Shown here: in pieces, positions 37,313 to 46,127 of the stretch
How positions within the stretch are numbered: the stretch's first letter is position 1
Layout of the letters: every line of letters begins with the position of its first letter
From: Dechloromonas aromatica (nom. nud.)
GTDB lineage: Bacteria; Pseudomonadota; Gammaproteobacteria; Burkholderiales; Rhodocyclaceae
Assembly: GCA_017848965.1 (NCBI GenBank)
Contig: JAFIHA010000011.1
Location: 1 to 49,816, forward strand
Length of the DNA stretch: 49,816 nucleotides
Reading direction: 5' to 3'
Position numbers and translations under genes: made by a program
The notes under the pieces: model-generated
What the model was told of the DNA's origin: nothing
The model's input: the letters and a program-made list of their open reading frames with translations, nothing else
Database searches by the model: none

Positions 37313-40054
37313 ATGGACGCCGCGCCGGTCGCCCGCCTGCAGGGCGTCAGCCTGCGCTACGCCGCCGTCGCCGCGCTCGACGCCGTCGACGTCAGCCTGC
37401 CGGCCGGCTGCATGGTCGGCCTGATCGGTCCCGACGGCGTCGGCAAGTCGTCGCTGCTGGCGCTGCTTGCCGGCGCACGCAAGATCCAGGCGGGGCAGGT
37501 CGAGGTGCTCGGCGGCAACATCGGCGAGCGGCGCTTCCGCAACAGCGTCCAGCCGCGCATCGCCTACATGCCGCAGGGGCTGGGCAAGAACCTTTACCCG
37601 ACGCTGTCGGTGTTCGAGAACGTCGACTTCTTCGGTCGCCTGTTCGGCCAGGGCAAAAACGAGCGTGTTCGACGCATCGCCGAGTTGCTTGCCGCCACCG
37701 GCCTGACGCCGTTTGCCGAGCGTCCGGCGGCCAAGCTCTCGGGCGGCATGAAGCAGAAGCTTGGCCTCTGCTGCGCGCTGATCCACGACCCCGACCTGCT
37801 CATCCTCGACGAGCCGACGACCGGCGTCGATCCGCTGTCGCGCCGCCAGTTCTGGGAATTGATCGAGCGCATCCGCGCCCGCCGGCCGGGCATGAGCGTG
37901 CTCGTCGCCACCGCCTACATGGAGGAAGCCGAGCGTTTCGACTGGCTGGTGGCGATGGACGCCGGGCGCGTCATCGGCACCGGCGCGCCGGCCGAACTGC
38001 GCGCGCGCACCGGCCAGGCGACGCTCGACGCCGCCTTCATCGCGCTGCTGCCCGAGGCGCGCCGGCAGGCGCACCGCGATCTGGTCATTCCGCCGCGCGT
38101 CGCCGATGGCGACGACTGGGCGATCGAGGCCGACGGCCTGGTCCAGCGTTTTGGCGATTTCACCGCCGTCGACCGCGTCAGTTTCCGCATCGGCCGGGGC
38201 GAGATCTTCGGTTTCCTCGGCTCCAACGGCTGCGGCAAGACGACGACGATGAAGATGCTGACCGGCCTGCTGCCGCCCAGCGAAGGACAGGCGAAACTGT
38301 TCGGCCGGCCGGTCGACGCGCGCGACCTGGAAACGCGCAAGCAGGTCGGCTACATGTCGCAGTCGTTCTCGCTCTACGGCGAACTGACGGTGGCCGAGAA
38401 CCTCGACCTGCACGCCCGCCTCTTCCACTTGCCCGACGCCCGCCGCATCGCCCGCATCGCCGAACTGAGCGAACGCTTCGGCCTCGCCGACTACGCCGAC
38501 CAGGCCGCCGCCGACCTGCCGCTCGGCATCCGCCAGCGGCTGTCGCTGGCGGTGGCCGTCGTCCATGAACCGAAACTGCTGATCCTCGACGAGCCGACCT
38601 CCGGCGTCGACCCGGTCGCCCGCGACCAGTTCTGGGCGCTGTTGGTCGAACTGTCGCGCGGGCAGGGGGTCACCATCTTCATCTCGACCCACTTCATGAA
38701 CGAGGCCGAACGCTGCGACCGCATCTCGCTGATGCACGCCGGCCGCGTCCTGGCCAGCGACACCCCGGCCGGCCTGGTCGCGCAGCGCGGCGCGGCGACG
38801 CTGGAAGCCGCCTTCATCGACTACCTGGAAGAGGCCACCGGCGCCCGCGCGCCAGCCGCCGAAGAAGCGCCGTCCACGGGCGACGCGGAAAACGGGCCAA
38901 AAACCGTAGTCGATCGCAAGCCGCGCAGTTTCTTCAGCGGGCGCCGGCTGTTCGGCTACGCCTATCGCGAAACGCTGGAACTGCGCCGCGACCCGATCCG
39001 CCTCGCCTTCGCCCTGCTCGGCTCGGCGCTGCTCATGCTGGTGCTCGGCTTCGGCATCTCGCTCGACGTCGAAGGCCTGCGCTTTGCCGCGCTCGACCGC
39101 GACCAGTCGCCGGAAAGCCGCGCCTACATCGAGAACATCGCCGGCTCGCGCTACTTCATCGAACGCCCGCCGATCCGCGACGATGCCGACCTCGAACGCC
39201 GCCTGCGCAACGGCGAACTGGCGCTGGCGGTGGATATCCCGCCCGGCTTCGGGCGCGACCTGCGGCGCGGCCACTGGCCGGAAGTCGGCCTCATGGTCGA
39301 CGGCGCCATGCCCTACCGCGGCGAAACCGTGCGCGGCTACGCCGAAGGCATGCACCTCCTCTACGTGCAGCGCCTGATCCGCGAAAACACTGGCGTCGAC
39401 AGCACCTACCCGGCCAACATCGTCTCGCGCTTCCGCTACAACCAGGACGTCAAGAGCATCTACGCCATGGTGCCGGCGGTGATTCCCATCCTCCTCGTCT
39501 TCATCCCGGCCATCCTGATGGCGCTCGGCGTGGTGCGCGAAAAGGAACTCGGCTCGATCACCAACCTCTACGTGACGCCGGTCAGCCGCCTCGAATTCCT
39601 GCTCGGCAAGCAACTGCCCTACGTCGCCGTGTCGCTGATCAGCTTCCTCGTCCTCGTCCTGCAAGCGCACTGGGTGTTCCAGGTGCCGCTCAAGGGCAGC
39701 TTCGCCGCGCTGGCGCTTGGCGCCACGCTCTACGTCATCGCCACCACCGGCGTCGGCCTGCTCATCTCGACCTTCACCAAGACCCAGATTGCCGCGCTGT
39801 TCGGCACCGCCATCCTGACCATTCTGCCCACCGTCAGCTTCTCCGGGCTGACCACCCCGGTCGGCGCGCTCGAAGGCGTCAGTTACTGGATCGGCCAACT
39901 CTTTCCGGCCAGCTACTTCCTGGTCATCAGCCGCGGTGTCTATACCAAGGCGCTCGGCCTGAGCGACCTGCTGCCGCAGTTCCTCGCGCTGGCCGCCTTC
40001 ATCCCGGTGCTTACCGCGCTGTCGGTGGCGCTGCTGAAAAAGCAGGAAGACTGA
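37313..40054 (+). CDS. rbbA: RbbA-type fused ABC ATPase-ATPase-permease
   Basis: A 913-aa protein, close to E. coli RbbA (911 aa). The first ABC domain has Walker [10 protein letters not shown] (39-47) and signature [12 protein letters not shown]. The second has Walker [11 protein letters not shown] near 303 and a degenerate signature [11 protein letters not shown], but intact Walker [14 protein letters not shown]. From about 540 an ABC-2 permease domain follows: one helix ([19 protein letters not shown]), a large periplasmic loop with [14 protein letters not shown], then five helices to the C-terminus. Known RbbA binds ribosomes; the membrane part and operon suggest export. Confidence 0.9.
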   Translation: MDAAPVARLQGVSLRYAAVAALDAVDVSLPAGCMVGLIGPDGVGKSSLLALLAGARKIQAGQVEVLGGNIGERRFRNSVQPRIAYMPQGLGKNLYPTLSVFENVDFFGRLFGQGKNERVRRIAELLAATGLTPFAERPAAKLSGGMKQKLGLCCALIHDPDLLILDEPTTGVDPLSRRQFWELIERIRARRPGMSVLVATAYMEEAERFDWLVAMDAGRVIGTGAPAELRARTGQATLDAAFIALLPEARRQAHRDLVIPPRVADGDDWAIEADGLVQRFGDFTAVDRVSFRIGRGEIFGFLGSNGCGKTTTMKMLTGLLPPSEGQAKLFGRPVDARDLETRKQVGYMSQSFSLYGELTVAENLDLHARLFHLPDARRIARIAELSERFGLADYADQAAADLPLGIRQRLSLAVAVVHEPKLLILDEPTSGVDPVARDQFWALLVELSRGQGVTIFISTHFMNEAERCDRISLMHAGRVLASDTPAGLVAQRGAATLEAAFIDYLEEATGARAPAAEEAPSTGDAENGPKTVVDRKPRSFFSGRRLFGYAYRETLELRRDPIRLAFALLGSALLMLVLGFGISLDVEGLRFAALDRDQSPESRAYIENIAGSRYFIERPPIRDDADLERRLRNGELALAVDIPPGFGRDLRRGHWPEVGLMVDGAMPYRGETVRGYAEGMHLLYVQRLIRENTGVDSTYPANIVSRFRYNQDVKSIYAMVPAVIPILLVFIPAILMALGVVREKELGSITNLYVTPVSRLEFLLGKQLPYVAVSLISFLVLVLQAHWVFQVPLKGSFAALALGATLYVIATTGVGLLISTFTKTQIAALFGTAILTILPTVSFSGLTTPVGALEGVSYWIGQLFPASYFLVISRGVYTKALGLSDLLPQFLALAAFIPVLTALSVALLKKQED

Positions 40055-40056
40055 TC

Positions 40057-41190
40057 ATGCGCCTGCCCAGCCTCGCCAACATCTACCGCCTCGGCCTCAA
40101 GGAACTGAAGAGCCTGTGGGCCGACAAGACCCTGCTCGTGCTCATCTGCTGGGCTTTCTCCGGCGCCATCTACACCGCCGCCACCGGCGTCTCGCAGGAA
40201 CTGCACAACGCCCCGCTGGCCGTCGTCGACGAAGACCGTTCGCCGCTCTCGCAGCGCATCGTCGATGCCTTCTACCCGCCTTTCTTCCGCCCGCCAGAGC
40301 GCATCGAACTGGCCGCCATGGACCCCGGACTGGACGCCGGTCGCTACAACTTCGCGCTGGTCATCCCGGCCAACTTCCAGCGCGACCTGCGCGCCGGCAA
40401 GGTGCCCGACCTGCAGCTCAACATCGACGCGACGATCATGAGCCAGGCCTTCATCGGCGCCACCTACATCAAGCGCATCACGCTCGGCGAAATCAGCGAA
40501 TACCTCACCGGCACGCGCGATGAAAGCGCCGGCCCGGTGCGCCTCGTCACCCGCGTCCGCTTCAACCCCAACCTCAAGGGCTTCTGGTTCGGCGGCGTCA
40601 TGGAAGCGATCAACAACGTCACCATGCTCACCATCATCCTGGTCGGCGCCGCCTTCATCCGCGAACGCGAGCACGGCACCGTCGAGCACCTGCTGGTGAT
40701 GCCGCTCACCCCGTTCGAGATCATGCTCGCCAAGATCTGGGCCAACGGGCTCGCCGTGCTGGTCGGCGTTGCCTTCGCGCTGGCGGTGATGGTCGAACGC
40801 GTGCTGCAGGTGCCGATTGCCGGCTCGCTGCCGCTCTTCCTCGCCGCCGCCGCCTGCTACCTGTTTGCCGCCGCATCGATCGGCATCTTCCTCGGCACGC
40901 TCGCCCGCTCGATGCCGCAGTTCGGCCTCCTCGTCATCCTCAGCATCATCCCGCTGCTCATGCTCTCCGGCGGCATCTCGCCGCGCGAAAGCATGCCGCA
41001 GGCCGTGCAGGACCTAATGCTCGCCGCCCCCACCACCTACTTCGTCCGCCTCGCCCAAGGCATCCTCTACCGTGGCGCCGGCCTGGAAATCGTCTGGCGC
41101 GACCTCGCCGCGATGACCGCCATCGGCGCCGTCTTCTTCGCCATCGCGCTGATCAGGTTCCGCGATGCGGTGACGCGGAATCAGGGGTGA
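40057..41190 (+). CDS. yhhJ: ABC-2 type permease (YhhJ-like)
   Basis: A 377-aa permease: N-terminal helix after LGLKELKSLWADKTLLVLIC, a large extracytoplasmic domain (VVDEDRSPLSQRIVDAFYPP ... VRFNPNLKGFWFGG), then five helices with the conserved ABC-2 signature EREHGTVEHLLVMPLTPFEIM. It is the partner half of the permease in RbbA, and the third gene of the yhiI-rbbA-yhhJ operon. Its last 150 bp are repeated, diverged, at 47520, just beyond the accessory block. Confidence 0.9.
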   Translation: MRLPSLANIYRLGLKELKSLWADKTLLVLICWAFSGAIYTAATGVSQELHNAPLAVVDEDRSPLSQRIVDAFYPPFFRPPERIELAAMDPGLDAGRYNFALVIPANFQRDLRAGKVPDLQLNIDATIMSQAFIGATYIKRITLGEISEYLTGTRDESAGPVRLVTRVRFNPNLKGFWFGGVMEAINNVTMLTIILVGAAFIREREHGTVEHLLVMPLTPFEIMLAKIWANGLAVLVGVAFALAVMVERVLQVPIAGSLPLFLAAAACYLFAAASIGIFLGTLARSMPQFGLLVILSIIPLLMLSGGISPRESMPQAVQDLMLAAPTTYFVRLAQGILYRGAGLEIVWRDLAAMTAIGAVFFAIALIRFRDAVTRNQG

Positions 41191-41208
41191 GGGGGGCGTC
41201 AAGCGGCC
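41041..41208 (+). repeat. Direct repeat, copy A (yhhJ 3' end plus flank)
   Basis: The last 150 bp of yhhJ and 18 bp after its stop (to GCGTCAAGCGGCC) recur at 47520-47688. Aligned by eye the coding part is about 85% identical, with mostly third-position changes and two indels. Copy A is the functional gene end. Confidence 0.85.
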
Positions 41209-41306
41209 CGCCTGGTGATCATCGGGCTCTTGATATTCCATTGGGTTCGCGGCACGATCCGCGCATGAAGCGGCTTTTTATCCGGCATCTTTGAAAGGGC
41301 AAAGCG

Positions 41307-41843
41307 ATGAAGACTCCCTCGCGTTTTCTACCGGCGTATGTGCCAGAACCTGTCACCAACCGGGAGAAAGTGGTGGGTTATGGTTTTGTCCTGTTGATCG
41401 CCGGTGGTCTTGGTTACGGAATCTGGAATCGACCAGTCTTCCTGGCGCTACTGGCGGGTTTGGCCTGCGTCGGGGTATTCCAAAACTGGCAACGCAAACG
41501 AGCTCTGCAGAAGCTTGCGGCCTTGCGAACAACCGAAAGTATCTGCACGTTTGCTCGCGGGTTTGATCGCAAAGCGGTGGATGCGTGGATCATCCGTGCC
41601 GTCCACCAAGAGCTGCAGGTGTACGTGAAGCATTCCGGCGGATTGTGTCCGATCAGGGCTATGGACAGGTTTGAAGAGGACCTTCATATCGATCCGGAGG
41701 AAATGGATGAGCTTCTCCCGGTGATCGCTCAACGGACCGGGCGCAGTACCGACAACACAGAGTCGAATCCCTATTTTGGGAAGGTGAGTACCGTTGGCGA
41801 TCTGGTGCACTTCGTCAATTGCCAGCCGCGAGCAAGTACCTGA
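41307..41843 (+). CDS. Hypothetical membrane-anchored protein
   Basis: A 178-aa protein with two membrane helices near the N-terminus (VVGYGFVLLIAGGLGYGIW and PVFLALLAGLACVGVFQ), then a basic stretch (NWQRKRALQKLAALRTT) and a soluble cytoplasmic domain RKAVDAWIIRAVHQELQVY ... DLHIDPEEMDELLPVIAQRTGRS, which has an acyl-carrier- or EF-hand-like helical look without a serine site. Family not recognised. Codon use is less GC-biased than in yhhJ, and it occupies the 612 bp that separate two repeat blocks that are adjacent in copy B, so it looks inserted. Confidence 0.7.
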   Translation: MKTPSRFLPAYVPEPVTNREKVVGYGFVLLIAGGLGYGIWNRPVFLALLAGLACVGVFQNWQRKRALQKLAALRTTESICTFARGFDRKAVDAWIIRAVHQELQVYVKHSGGLCPIRAMDRFEEDLHIDPEEMDELLPVIAQRTGRSTDNTESNPYFGKVSTVGDLVHFVNCQPRAST

Positions 41844-41856
41844 CCAGCCGATGCCC
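41821..41856 (+). repeat. 36-bp repeat, copy 1
   Basis: GCCAGCCGCGAGCAAG-TAC-CTGACCAGCC-G-ATGCC; copy 2 at 47692 differs at three positions in the 35 bp to ATGCC. Copy 1 overlaps the 3' end of the 178-aa gene and abuts the left inverted repeat of the IS element. Confidence 0.8.
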
Positions 41857-43130
41857 CAGGGCTTCCGCACTCGGACCGCATATTCCCGAATGACATGGCC
41901 GATAGCAGATAGTCGTTAACCTTCAACACCTTACGCAAGCATCTTGTGAACCCATTGGAAATCACGTCTACTCTCTCCTTTTGGGCGACGAAAGTGGCTG
42001 CAAACCATGGGGTGTCCTTGATGAGCTGTTTGACCGAAATCGATGATCCACGCAGTGCCAGCAATGGCACCTTGCACGACTTCCGGGAGATTCTGGTGAT
42101 GGCCGTTGCCGCCATGCTCTCGGATTGCGACACCGTCGAGGACATCGCCTTCTGGGCGCGCAAGAAGGAAACGTGGCTGCGCCAGTTTTTGGTGCTGAAG
42201 AACGGGATTCCGTCCGAGGACACGTTTCTGCGCATCTTCCGCGCCCTTGACCCGAAGCACTTCGAGGCCGCGTTCCGCCGCTGGGTTAGCGGCTTGGCGG
42301 GCGCCCTGAGCGGCACGATTGCCGTCGACGGGAAGACGGTGCGAGGCTCGGGGAGCGGCAGCGAAAGTGCGATCCATATGGTCAGTGCTTTCGCTACCGA
42401 ATTGGGCGTGGTCCTCGGCCAGGAAAAGGTGGCCGAGAAATCCAACGAAATCACCGCCATTCCGGCGTTGCTCGAAGCCCTATACATCAAGGGTTTGCTC
42501 GTCAGCATCGATGCCATGGGGTGCCAGAAGGGCATTGCCCGCCAAATCACGGACCAGGGCGGCGAATATCTGTTGATGGTCAAGGGCAACCAGCCGACGC
42601 TGCTTGCGGCGGTCGAAACGGCCTTCATCGATGCCGTGCCCATCGACCGGCATCAACTGGCTGAAAAGTCCCATGGCCGTCTCGTCGTTCAGATGGCATC
42701 GGTGCTGCCGGCCAAGGGGATCGTCGATGCCGCAGACTGGCCCAAATGCAAGACGATCGGCCGCATCGACTCGGTTCGCTGGGTGGGTGATCGGGAATCC
42801 GCGCTGGAACAGCGCTACTACATCAGCTCGCGCGACTTGAGTGCTGAAGCGCTTGCCCCAGCGGTCAAATCGCACTGGGCGATCGAGAACCGGCTTCATT
42901 GGGTCCTCGATGTCAGTTTCGGTGAGGATGGCAGTACGATCCGGAAGGACAATGCGCCGCAGAATCTGTCCCTGCTCAAGAAAATCGTCCTCAACATCAT
43001 CCGCACCGATACCACCCATACCGCCAAAGCCAGCTTGCGCCTCAAGCGTAAAGCTGCCGCCTGGGATGATGAGGTCAGAATGAACATGCTCGGACTCAGT
43101 CCATTATGCTAGGCGAGTGCGGAGACCCTG
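41857..43130 (+). mobile_element. ISAs1-family insertion sequence, complete
   Basis: A 1,274-bp element bounded by imperfect inverted repeats: left CAGGGCTTCCGCACTCG (41857-41873) and right, complementary to CAGGGTCTCCGCACTCG (43114-43130), 15 of 17 matching. It holds one intact transposase frame. No flanking direct repeat is seen (left ...GATGCCC, right GCGGCCC...), so the element has probably lost its original target duplication through later recombination or deletion. Confidence 0.88.
41946..43112 (+). CDS. ISAs1 family transposase
   Basis: A 388-aa DDE transposase: N-terminal DUF4372/ISAs1 head (LTEIDDPRSASNGTLHDFREIL), first catalytic aspartate in TIAVDGKTVRGS, second in LLVSIDAMGCQKGIA, and glutamate in the C-terminal HWVLDVSFGEDGSTIRKDN region. 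Length is slightly above the usual 370-380 aa; GTG 41946 is taken as start and ATG 42021 is a shorter alternative. The frame is intact, so the element may still be active. Confidence 0.9.
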   Translation: MNPLEITSTLSFWATKVAANHGVSLMSCLTEIDDPRSASNGTLHDFREILVMAVAAMLSDCDTVEDIAFWARKKETWLRQFLVLKNGIPSEDTFLRIFRALDPKHFEAAFRRWVSGLAGALSGTIAVDGKTVRGSGSGSESAIHMVSAFATELGVVLGQEKVAEKSNEITAIPALLEALYIKGLLVSIDAMGCQKGIARQITDQGGEYLLMVKGNQPTLLAAVETAFIDAVPIDRHQLAEKSHGRLVVQMASVLPAKGIVDAADWPKCKTIGRIDSVRWVGDRESALEQRYYISSRDLSAEALAPAVKSHWAIENRLHWVLDVSFGEDGSTIRKDNAPQNLSLLKKIVLNIIRTDTTHTAKASLRLKRKAAAWDDEVRMNMLGLSPLC

Positions 43131-43149
43131 GCGGCCCCTCAAGCTGAAC

Positions 43150-43156
43150 GTTAGGC
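43150..43156 (+). other. Possible attC (integron recombination site) 3' core remnant
   Basis: GTTAGGC fits the attC core GTTRRRY and lies 8 nt before the ATG of the next gene. It is preceded by GCGGCCCCTCAAGCTGAAC, like the 3' half of many attC sites. The 5' half would have been removed by the IS element that ends at 43130. A single half-site is weak evidence. Confidence 0.3.
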
Positions 43157-43164
43157 ATCACAAC

Positions 43165-43989
43165 ATGATTCTTCTTATTGCGCGACGTATTCTTGCTGCG
43201 GCTGTAGCGTTGATTTTTGGTATTCAAGCCGCAGTGGTGGCTTTCTATGCTCCCGTACTCGTCTATGGCGACGATCAGATCCTCCTCGCATGGGGTTGGA
43301 TCGCACCCATCGTGGCTTTGCCCACGGCCTTCCTGGTCGGACGGCTAGCACACTTGATAACCGATAGCCTGCTCCCAGGTGATTCGAGTTCAGGCGTCGT
43401 TAGCTGGTGCCAATTCGCAGGCGTCGCATCGGTAATCATTGCGCTGGGCGCGGCTACCAGCTACGCCATGTTCACACATGGGGATCAAGACATCCGTTGG
43501 TCGGAGGAAGTCGCTCTTCCAGATGGCACCACGCTGGTCGTTTCGCGAAGGGTCGTAGGCAACTCGTTCGGTCGCCCGAAGGTCCATCCAGATTCATGGT
43601 TGCCTTCTAGTTTCGAAGTCGATGTTTCAGCCGTGCCTTCACTGGCCGGCGCCGCGACTTGGCGCTCGTCTATGCGACCTGTTCTCCTCGAAAAGACCGC
43701 TTCGAATGCGACCTGGATCCTCTTGGCAGAGCCGAAAAACTGCGGAGAGTGGTACGAGTTGAACAAGCCCAATCCGCCGTATCTAGCCTATGAACTGCGG
43801 CGTAACACATGGGCCCGCGTCGAGGTCCCGCGCGAGTTGCTGGGCCACCCGGCCAACCTAGTTGTTGCTCCCCGATTCACTGGTGAGCCTAGGATAGTAA
43901 GTGCGGCGGAAGTTTTGCGTCGAAACACAGAGGGGCGACCAAGACGCGAGTGGCCCGTTATAAAAGAGGCGCCCAGCAACTACTGCTAG
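43165..43989 (+). CDS. Hypothetical membrane protein with periplasmic domain
   Basis: A 274-aa protein with three N-terminal membrane helices (ARRILAAAVALIFGIQAAVV, LAWGWIAPIVALPTAFLVG and WCQFAGVASVIIALGAATSY), then a beta-rich soluble domain (EEVALPDGTTLVVSRRVVG ... WILLAEPKNCGEWYELNKP) ending in Cys. No family recognised. GC is lower than in the core genome. ATG 43165 follows the possible attC core, which would make it an integron-type gene cassette; it is equally plausible as a plain insertion. Confidence 0.65.
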   Translation: MILLIARRILAAAVALIFGIQAAVVAFYAPVLVYGDDQILLAWGWIAPIVALPTAFLVGRLAHLITDSLLPGDSSSGVVSWCQFAGVASVIIALGAATSYAMFTHGDQDIRWSEEVALPDGTTLVVSRRVVGNSFGRPKVHPDSWLPSSFEVDVSAVPSLAGAATWRSSMRPVLLEKTASNATWILLAEPKNCGEWYELNKPNPPYLAYELRRNTWARVEVPRELLGHPANLVVAPRFTGEPRIVSAAEVLRRNTEGRPRREWPVIKEAPSNYC

Positions 43990-44423
43990 AGCGACAATAT
44001 GTGAATCCGCGATACCTAACGATACAAGGTTAGATCCTGATCGCGAAGCGAGCCGCGATCTGAACCGGCTGTTGAACAAGCTCGGCTCGGCTCGATCCAG
44101 AAACGCGTCGAGGAATTGTGCGCATTCTGTCGCTCGCTTGGAGGTCGCTGTCGTCTGCCTTCCGCTGAAAGCCTATCGGCACATTCACTCGATCTTGTTT
44201 TCCCCCGCTGCAAAGTTATCCGTGGCGGTGTTTGTTTGATTTTTGATGCCATTTGATTGACTGCGGCCAGGCCTTTCTTGCTTACAATCCCCATGGCTGC
44301 AGTCCGTCCTGCCGGTTCAACGGTGTTGATCCACTGATCGACGGATGAGAACCATAAATTGGGGTTTGGGCTGCCGGTACGATTCAACTGAATTCCACAA
44401 ACCGCAAAAACACGAAAATCCTC
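43990..44423. other. 434-bp stretch with no confident gene
   Basis: GC is below the window average. A small hairpin CTAAC/GTTAG at 44016-44033 and a larger one GATCGCG/CGCGATC at 44038-44059 are visible. A 123-aa minus-strand frame (44016-44387) opens only with TTG and lacks coding-like sequence, so it is not called. The stretch may hold remnants of an older insertion. Confidence 0.5.
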
Positions 44424-44666
44424 ATGGAATCAATAGCCAGGCTAATACCGTTCTTGGTGGCGATCTTGTTTGTCATCGTTGGGATCAAGACGATGATCTC
44501 GCGAGAAACGACTTTGATCATTCGCCTTTGGAGTTGGGGCGCTAGCGATGATCCTCGCGCCCCCGGTGGTGGTTTTTCAGAATCTACACAGACTGGATTT
44601 GTCGCGTTCCTGATTGGCGTGATCGAAGTGCTGACTGGACTGGCCTTGCTGTTCAAGCTGAATTAG
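44424..44666 (+). CDS. Small two-helix membrane protein
   Basis: An 80-aa frame reading MESIARLIPFLVAILFVIVG ... LIGVIEVLTGLALLFKLN: two hydrophobic helices (about 7-24 and 57-76) around a polar loop rich in Gly/Pro/Ser (GASDDPRAPGGGFSESTQTG). No family recognised. The Shine-Dalgarno is weak (ATCCTC before the ATG), so the start is uncertain. It is followed 95 bp later by another small membrane protein on the same strand. Confidence 0.5.
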   Translation: MESIARLIPFLVAILFVIVGIKTMISRETTLIIRLWSWGASDDPRAPGGGFSESTQTGFVAFLIGVIEVLTGLALLFKLN

Positions 44667-44761
44667 GCGCATTGAGCAGGAACTGGGAAGAGTCGATCAG
44701 AGAATCGGTAGACAGACCACGGATTCTTGATTGGTGCTCGAATCAGCAGACGGAGATTTCA

Positions 44762-44974
44762 ATGACTCAACTTTCACCCGAAGAAATCGATGCACTGGAA
44801 GCGCAGGTCCGCGCGGCTACCCGCCAGGCGTCGCCGCCGCTTTGGCGCCCCGTGCTGGTCATCGCCTGTCTATTGGGGGGAAGTTTCAGCCTCATCTGGG
44901 GCAATGTGGCGTTCGGTGGCGTGTTGATAGTCTCTGGAAGCTTCTTGAAGTGGTTCTTCAGCAAGTTTGACTGA
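44762..44974 (+). CDS. Small membrane protein with acidic N-terminal helix
   Basis: A 70-aa frame with a soluble acidic helix (LSPEEIDALEAQVRAATRQ) and two close hydrophobic segments (WRPVLVIACLLGGSFSLIWG and VAFGGVLIVSGSFLKWFF). ATG 44762 has GGAG 6 nt upstream and is preferred over the longer TTG start at 44672. No family recognised; with the 80-aa protein upstream it forms a tandem of small membrane proteins. Confidence 0.55.
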   Translation: MTQLSPEEIDALEAQVRAATRQASPPLWRPVLVIACLLGGSFSLIWGNVAFGGVLIVSGSFLKWFFSKFD

Positions 44975-45232
44975 GGCCGCAATTCACGCCGGTCTGCTGC
45001 TACGGGAAAGGGGCCTGGCTCAGCTCCCTAAACATCACCGCGTGTCCTTGGCATGCTCTCCCTATCCGTGGAAAAGCCTTGGGTGGCCGTTTTGTCATCC
45101 TTTTCTTGCCTAGCTGCTGATGATGAATTCATAATATGCCGTTGTTTTGGCGGCGCTGCTGCTCGGCTCGCCAAATCCCAAGGCCGGGCGCTGCTGCGTC
45201 CGGGTGTTGCGCTGATACAGGAGATGCGAACC
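44975..45232. other. 258-bp spacer with a REP-like fragment
   Basis: No gene is called. It holds AAAGGGGCCTGGCTC at 45007-45021, which recurs at 47495-47509, and a long open but unconvincing leader to the next gene. Confidence 0.5.
45007..45021 (+). repeat. REP-like fragment, copy 1
   Basis: The 15-mer AAAGGGGCCTGGCTC recurs exactly at 47495. It resembles short REP/RAYT-type repeats in which a G-rich tract pairs with a downstream T-rich stretch. Confidence 0.5.
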
Positions 45233-45622
45233 GTGGCATATAAATTGAAGCTGGCAGAGAACGATGTTTTTGGAAAAGCGAAATTCGTCAATGCCAAAGG
45301 AAATACCGAATGCGCCGAGTTTGTGAGGCAGGCGACGAATGCGCCGCAGACAGTGTCCTGGAAAAAGGGCGTGCATGTCATCAAGGCGAAACCGGGGAGC
45401 ATCCCAAGGGGCACGGCGATCGCGACCTTCGACAAGAATGGCCGTTATCCGACCGACTCCAACGGCAGGCACGCCGCCATCTACTTGAGTCATGATGCGA
45501 GCGGGATCCGGGTGCTCGACCAGTGGAACAAGCAGGGCGAGGTGCTGGAACGGGTGATTCGTGTCAACCAGCCGGAATTTCCGCGCAGCAATGCGGCGAT
45601 CCATTTTTACGTGATCGAGTGA
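45233..45622 (+). CDS. BPSL0067 family protein, putative cysteine amidase
   Basis: A 129-aa protein without signal peptide: NTECAEFVRQ carries a candidate nucleophile C27, GRHAAIYLSHD a histidine H80, and VLDQW an aspartate D96, a C-H-D order like NlpC/P60 or CHAP peptidoglycan amidases. It is recognised as BPSL0067-like. GTG 45233 is chosen because AGGAG sits 9 nt upstream; ATG 45224 would directly abut that site. The gene for a periplasmic STY0301-like protein starts immediately after the stop. A toxin-protector role is inference. Confidence 0.75.
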   Translation: MAYKLKLAENDVFGKAKFVNAKGNTECAEFVRQATNAPQTVSWKKGVHVIKAKPGSIPRGTAIATFDKNGRYPTDSNGRHAAIYLSHDASGIRVLDQWNKQGEVLERVIRVNQPEFPRSNAAIHFYVIE

Positions 45623-46072
45623 ATGATGAGGCATGAAGGAATGATCCTCCTGCTGGCGGCGATGGCCTTGCCAGGCGCTGGCGCGGTGGCGGGCGAATTG
45701 CGGATCGACTGTCCGGGGAGCATCGCCGCGGTCGAGTCCCTGGAGGGGGCAGGCGATGCATGGCAGGTCGAGACGGATCTCGGGAAGCGCGGCAAGTTTC
45801 TCGATTCGATCAGCGTCTTCTCCGGGCCGCCGGCGGAAATGGCCAGCCTGGTTCCCGACCGGACGAGCCGCAAGAAGCAGTTGCGGACCTCCACCTGGCA
45901 GTTCGCCGTGCCGTCGACGGCCGCCTACTGGGTGGCCTGCACCTATACCAACAGCACGCTGCAACTGACCCGGCAACTGCCGAGCGGGGTGCGGCGCTGC
46001 GAGCTGAGCGAGCGCCTGTTGCCGAACGGCGTCAGGCTCGGCATCGACGGCATGAAGTGTGAGCTCGATTGA
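45623..46072 (+). CDS. STY0301 family periplasmic protein
   Basis: A 149-aa protein with a Sec signal (MILLLAAMALPGAGAVAG) and a beta-rich body: IDCPGSIAAVESLEG, AYWVACTYTNSTLQL and a C-terminal DGMKCELD. Several cysteines (in IDCPG, VACTY, RRCEL, KCELD) could form disulfides in the periplasm. It is recognised as STY0301-like, a family named from the Salmonella SPI-6 region. ATG 45623 or 45641 starts are both compatible with the signal. It directly follows the BPSL0067-like gene and may protect the periplasm from it. Confidence 0.72.
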   Translation: MMRHEGMILLLAAMALPGAGAVAGELRIDCPGSIAAVESLEGAGDAWQVETDLGKRGKFLDSISVFSGPPAEMASLVPDRTSRKKQLRTSTWQFAVPSTAAYWVACTYTNSTLQLTRQLPSGVRRCELSERLLPNGVRLGIDGMKCELD

Positions 46073-46127
46073 AACCCATGCCGAGCCGGGTCGCCGGCGC
46101 GGAAATCCGGACAAGGAAGACAGGCAT

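Noticed and set aside
36740..39898. 1,052-aa minus-strand open frame
   Set aside because: It runs antisense to yhiI and rbbA, is rich in Arg/Gln/Asp/His without domain structure, and arises from GC-biased third positions of the real genes.
41248..41280. Hairpin CGCGG/CCGCG after yhhJ as terminator
   Set aside because: Only five pairs and the T-run begins about 10 nt beyond the stem; too weak to call.
44016..44387. 123-aa minus-strand frame
   Set aside because: Opens only with TTG, no Shine-Dalgarno, and no recognisable fold; treated as noncoding.
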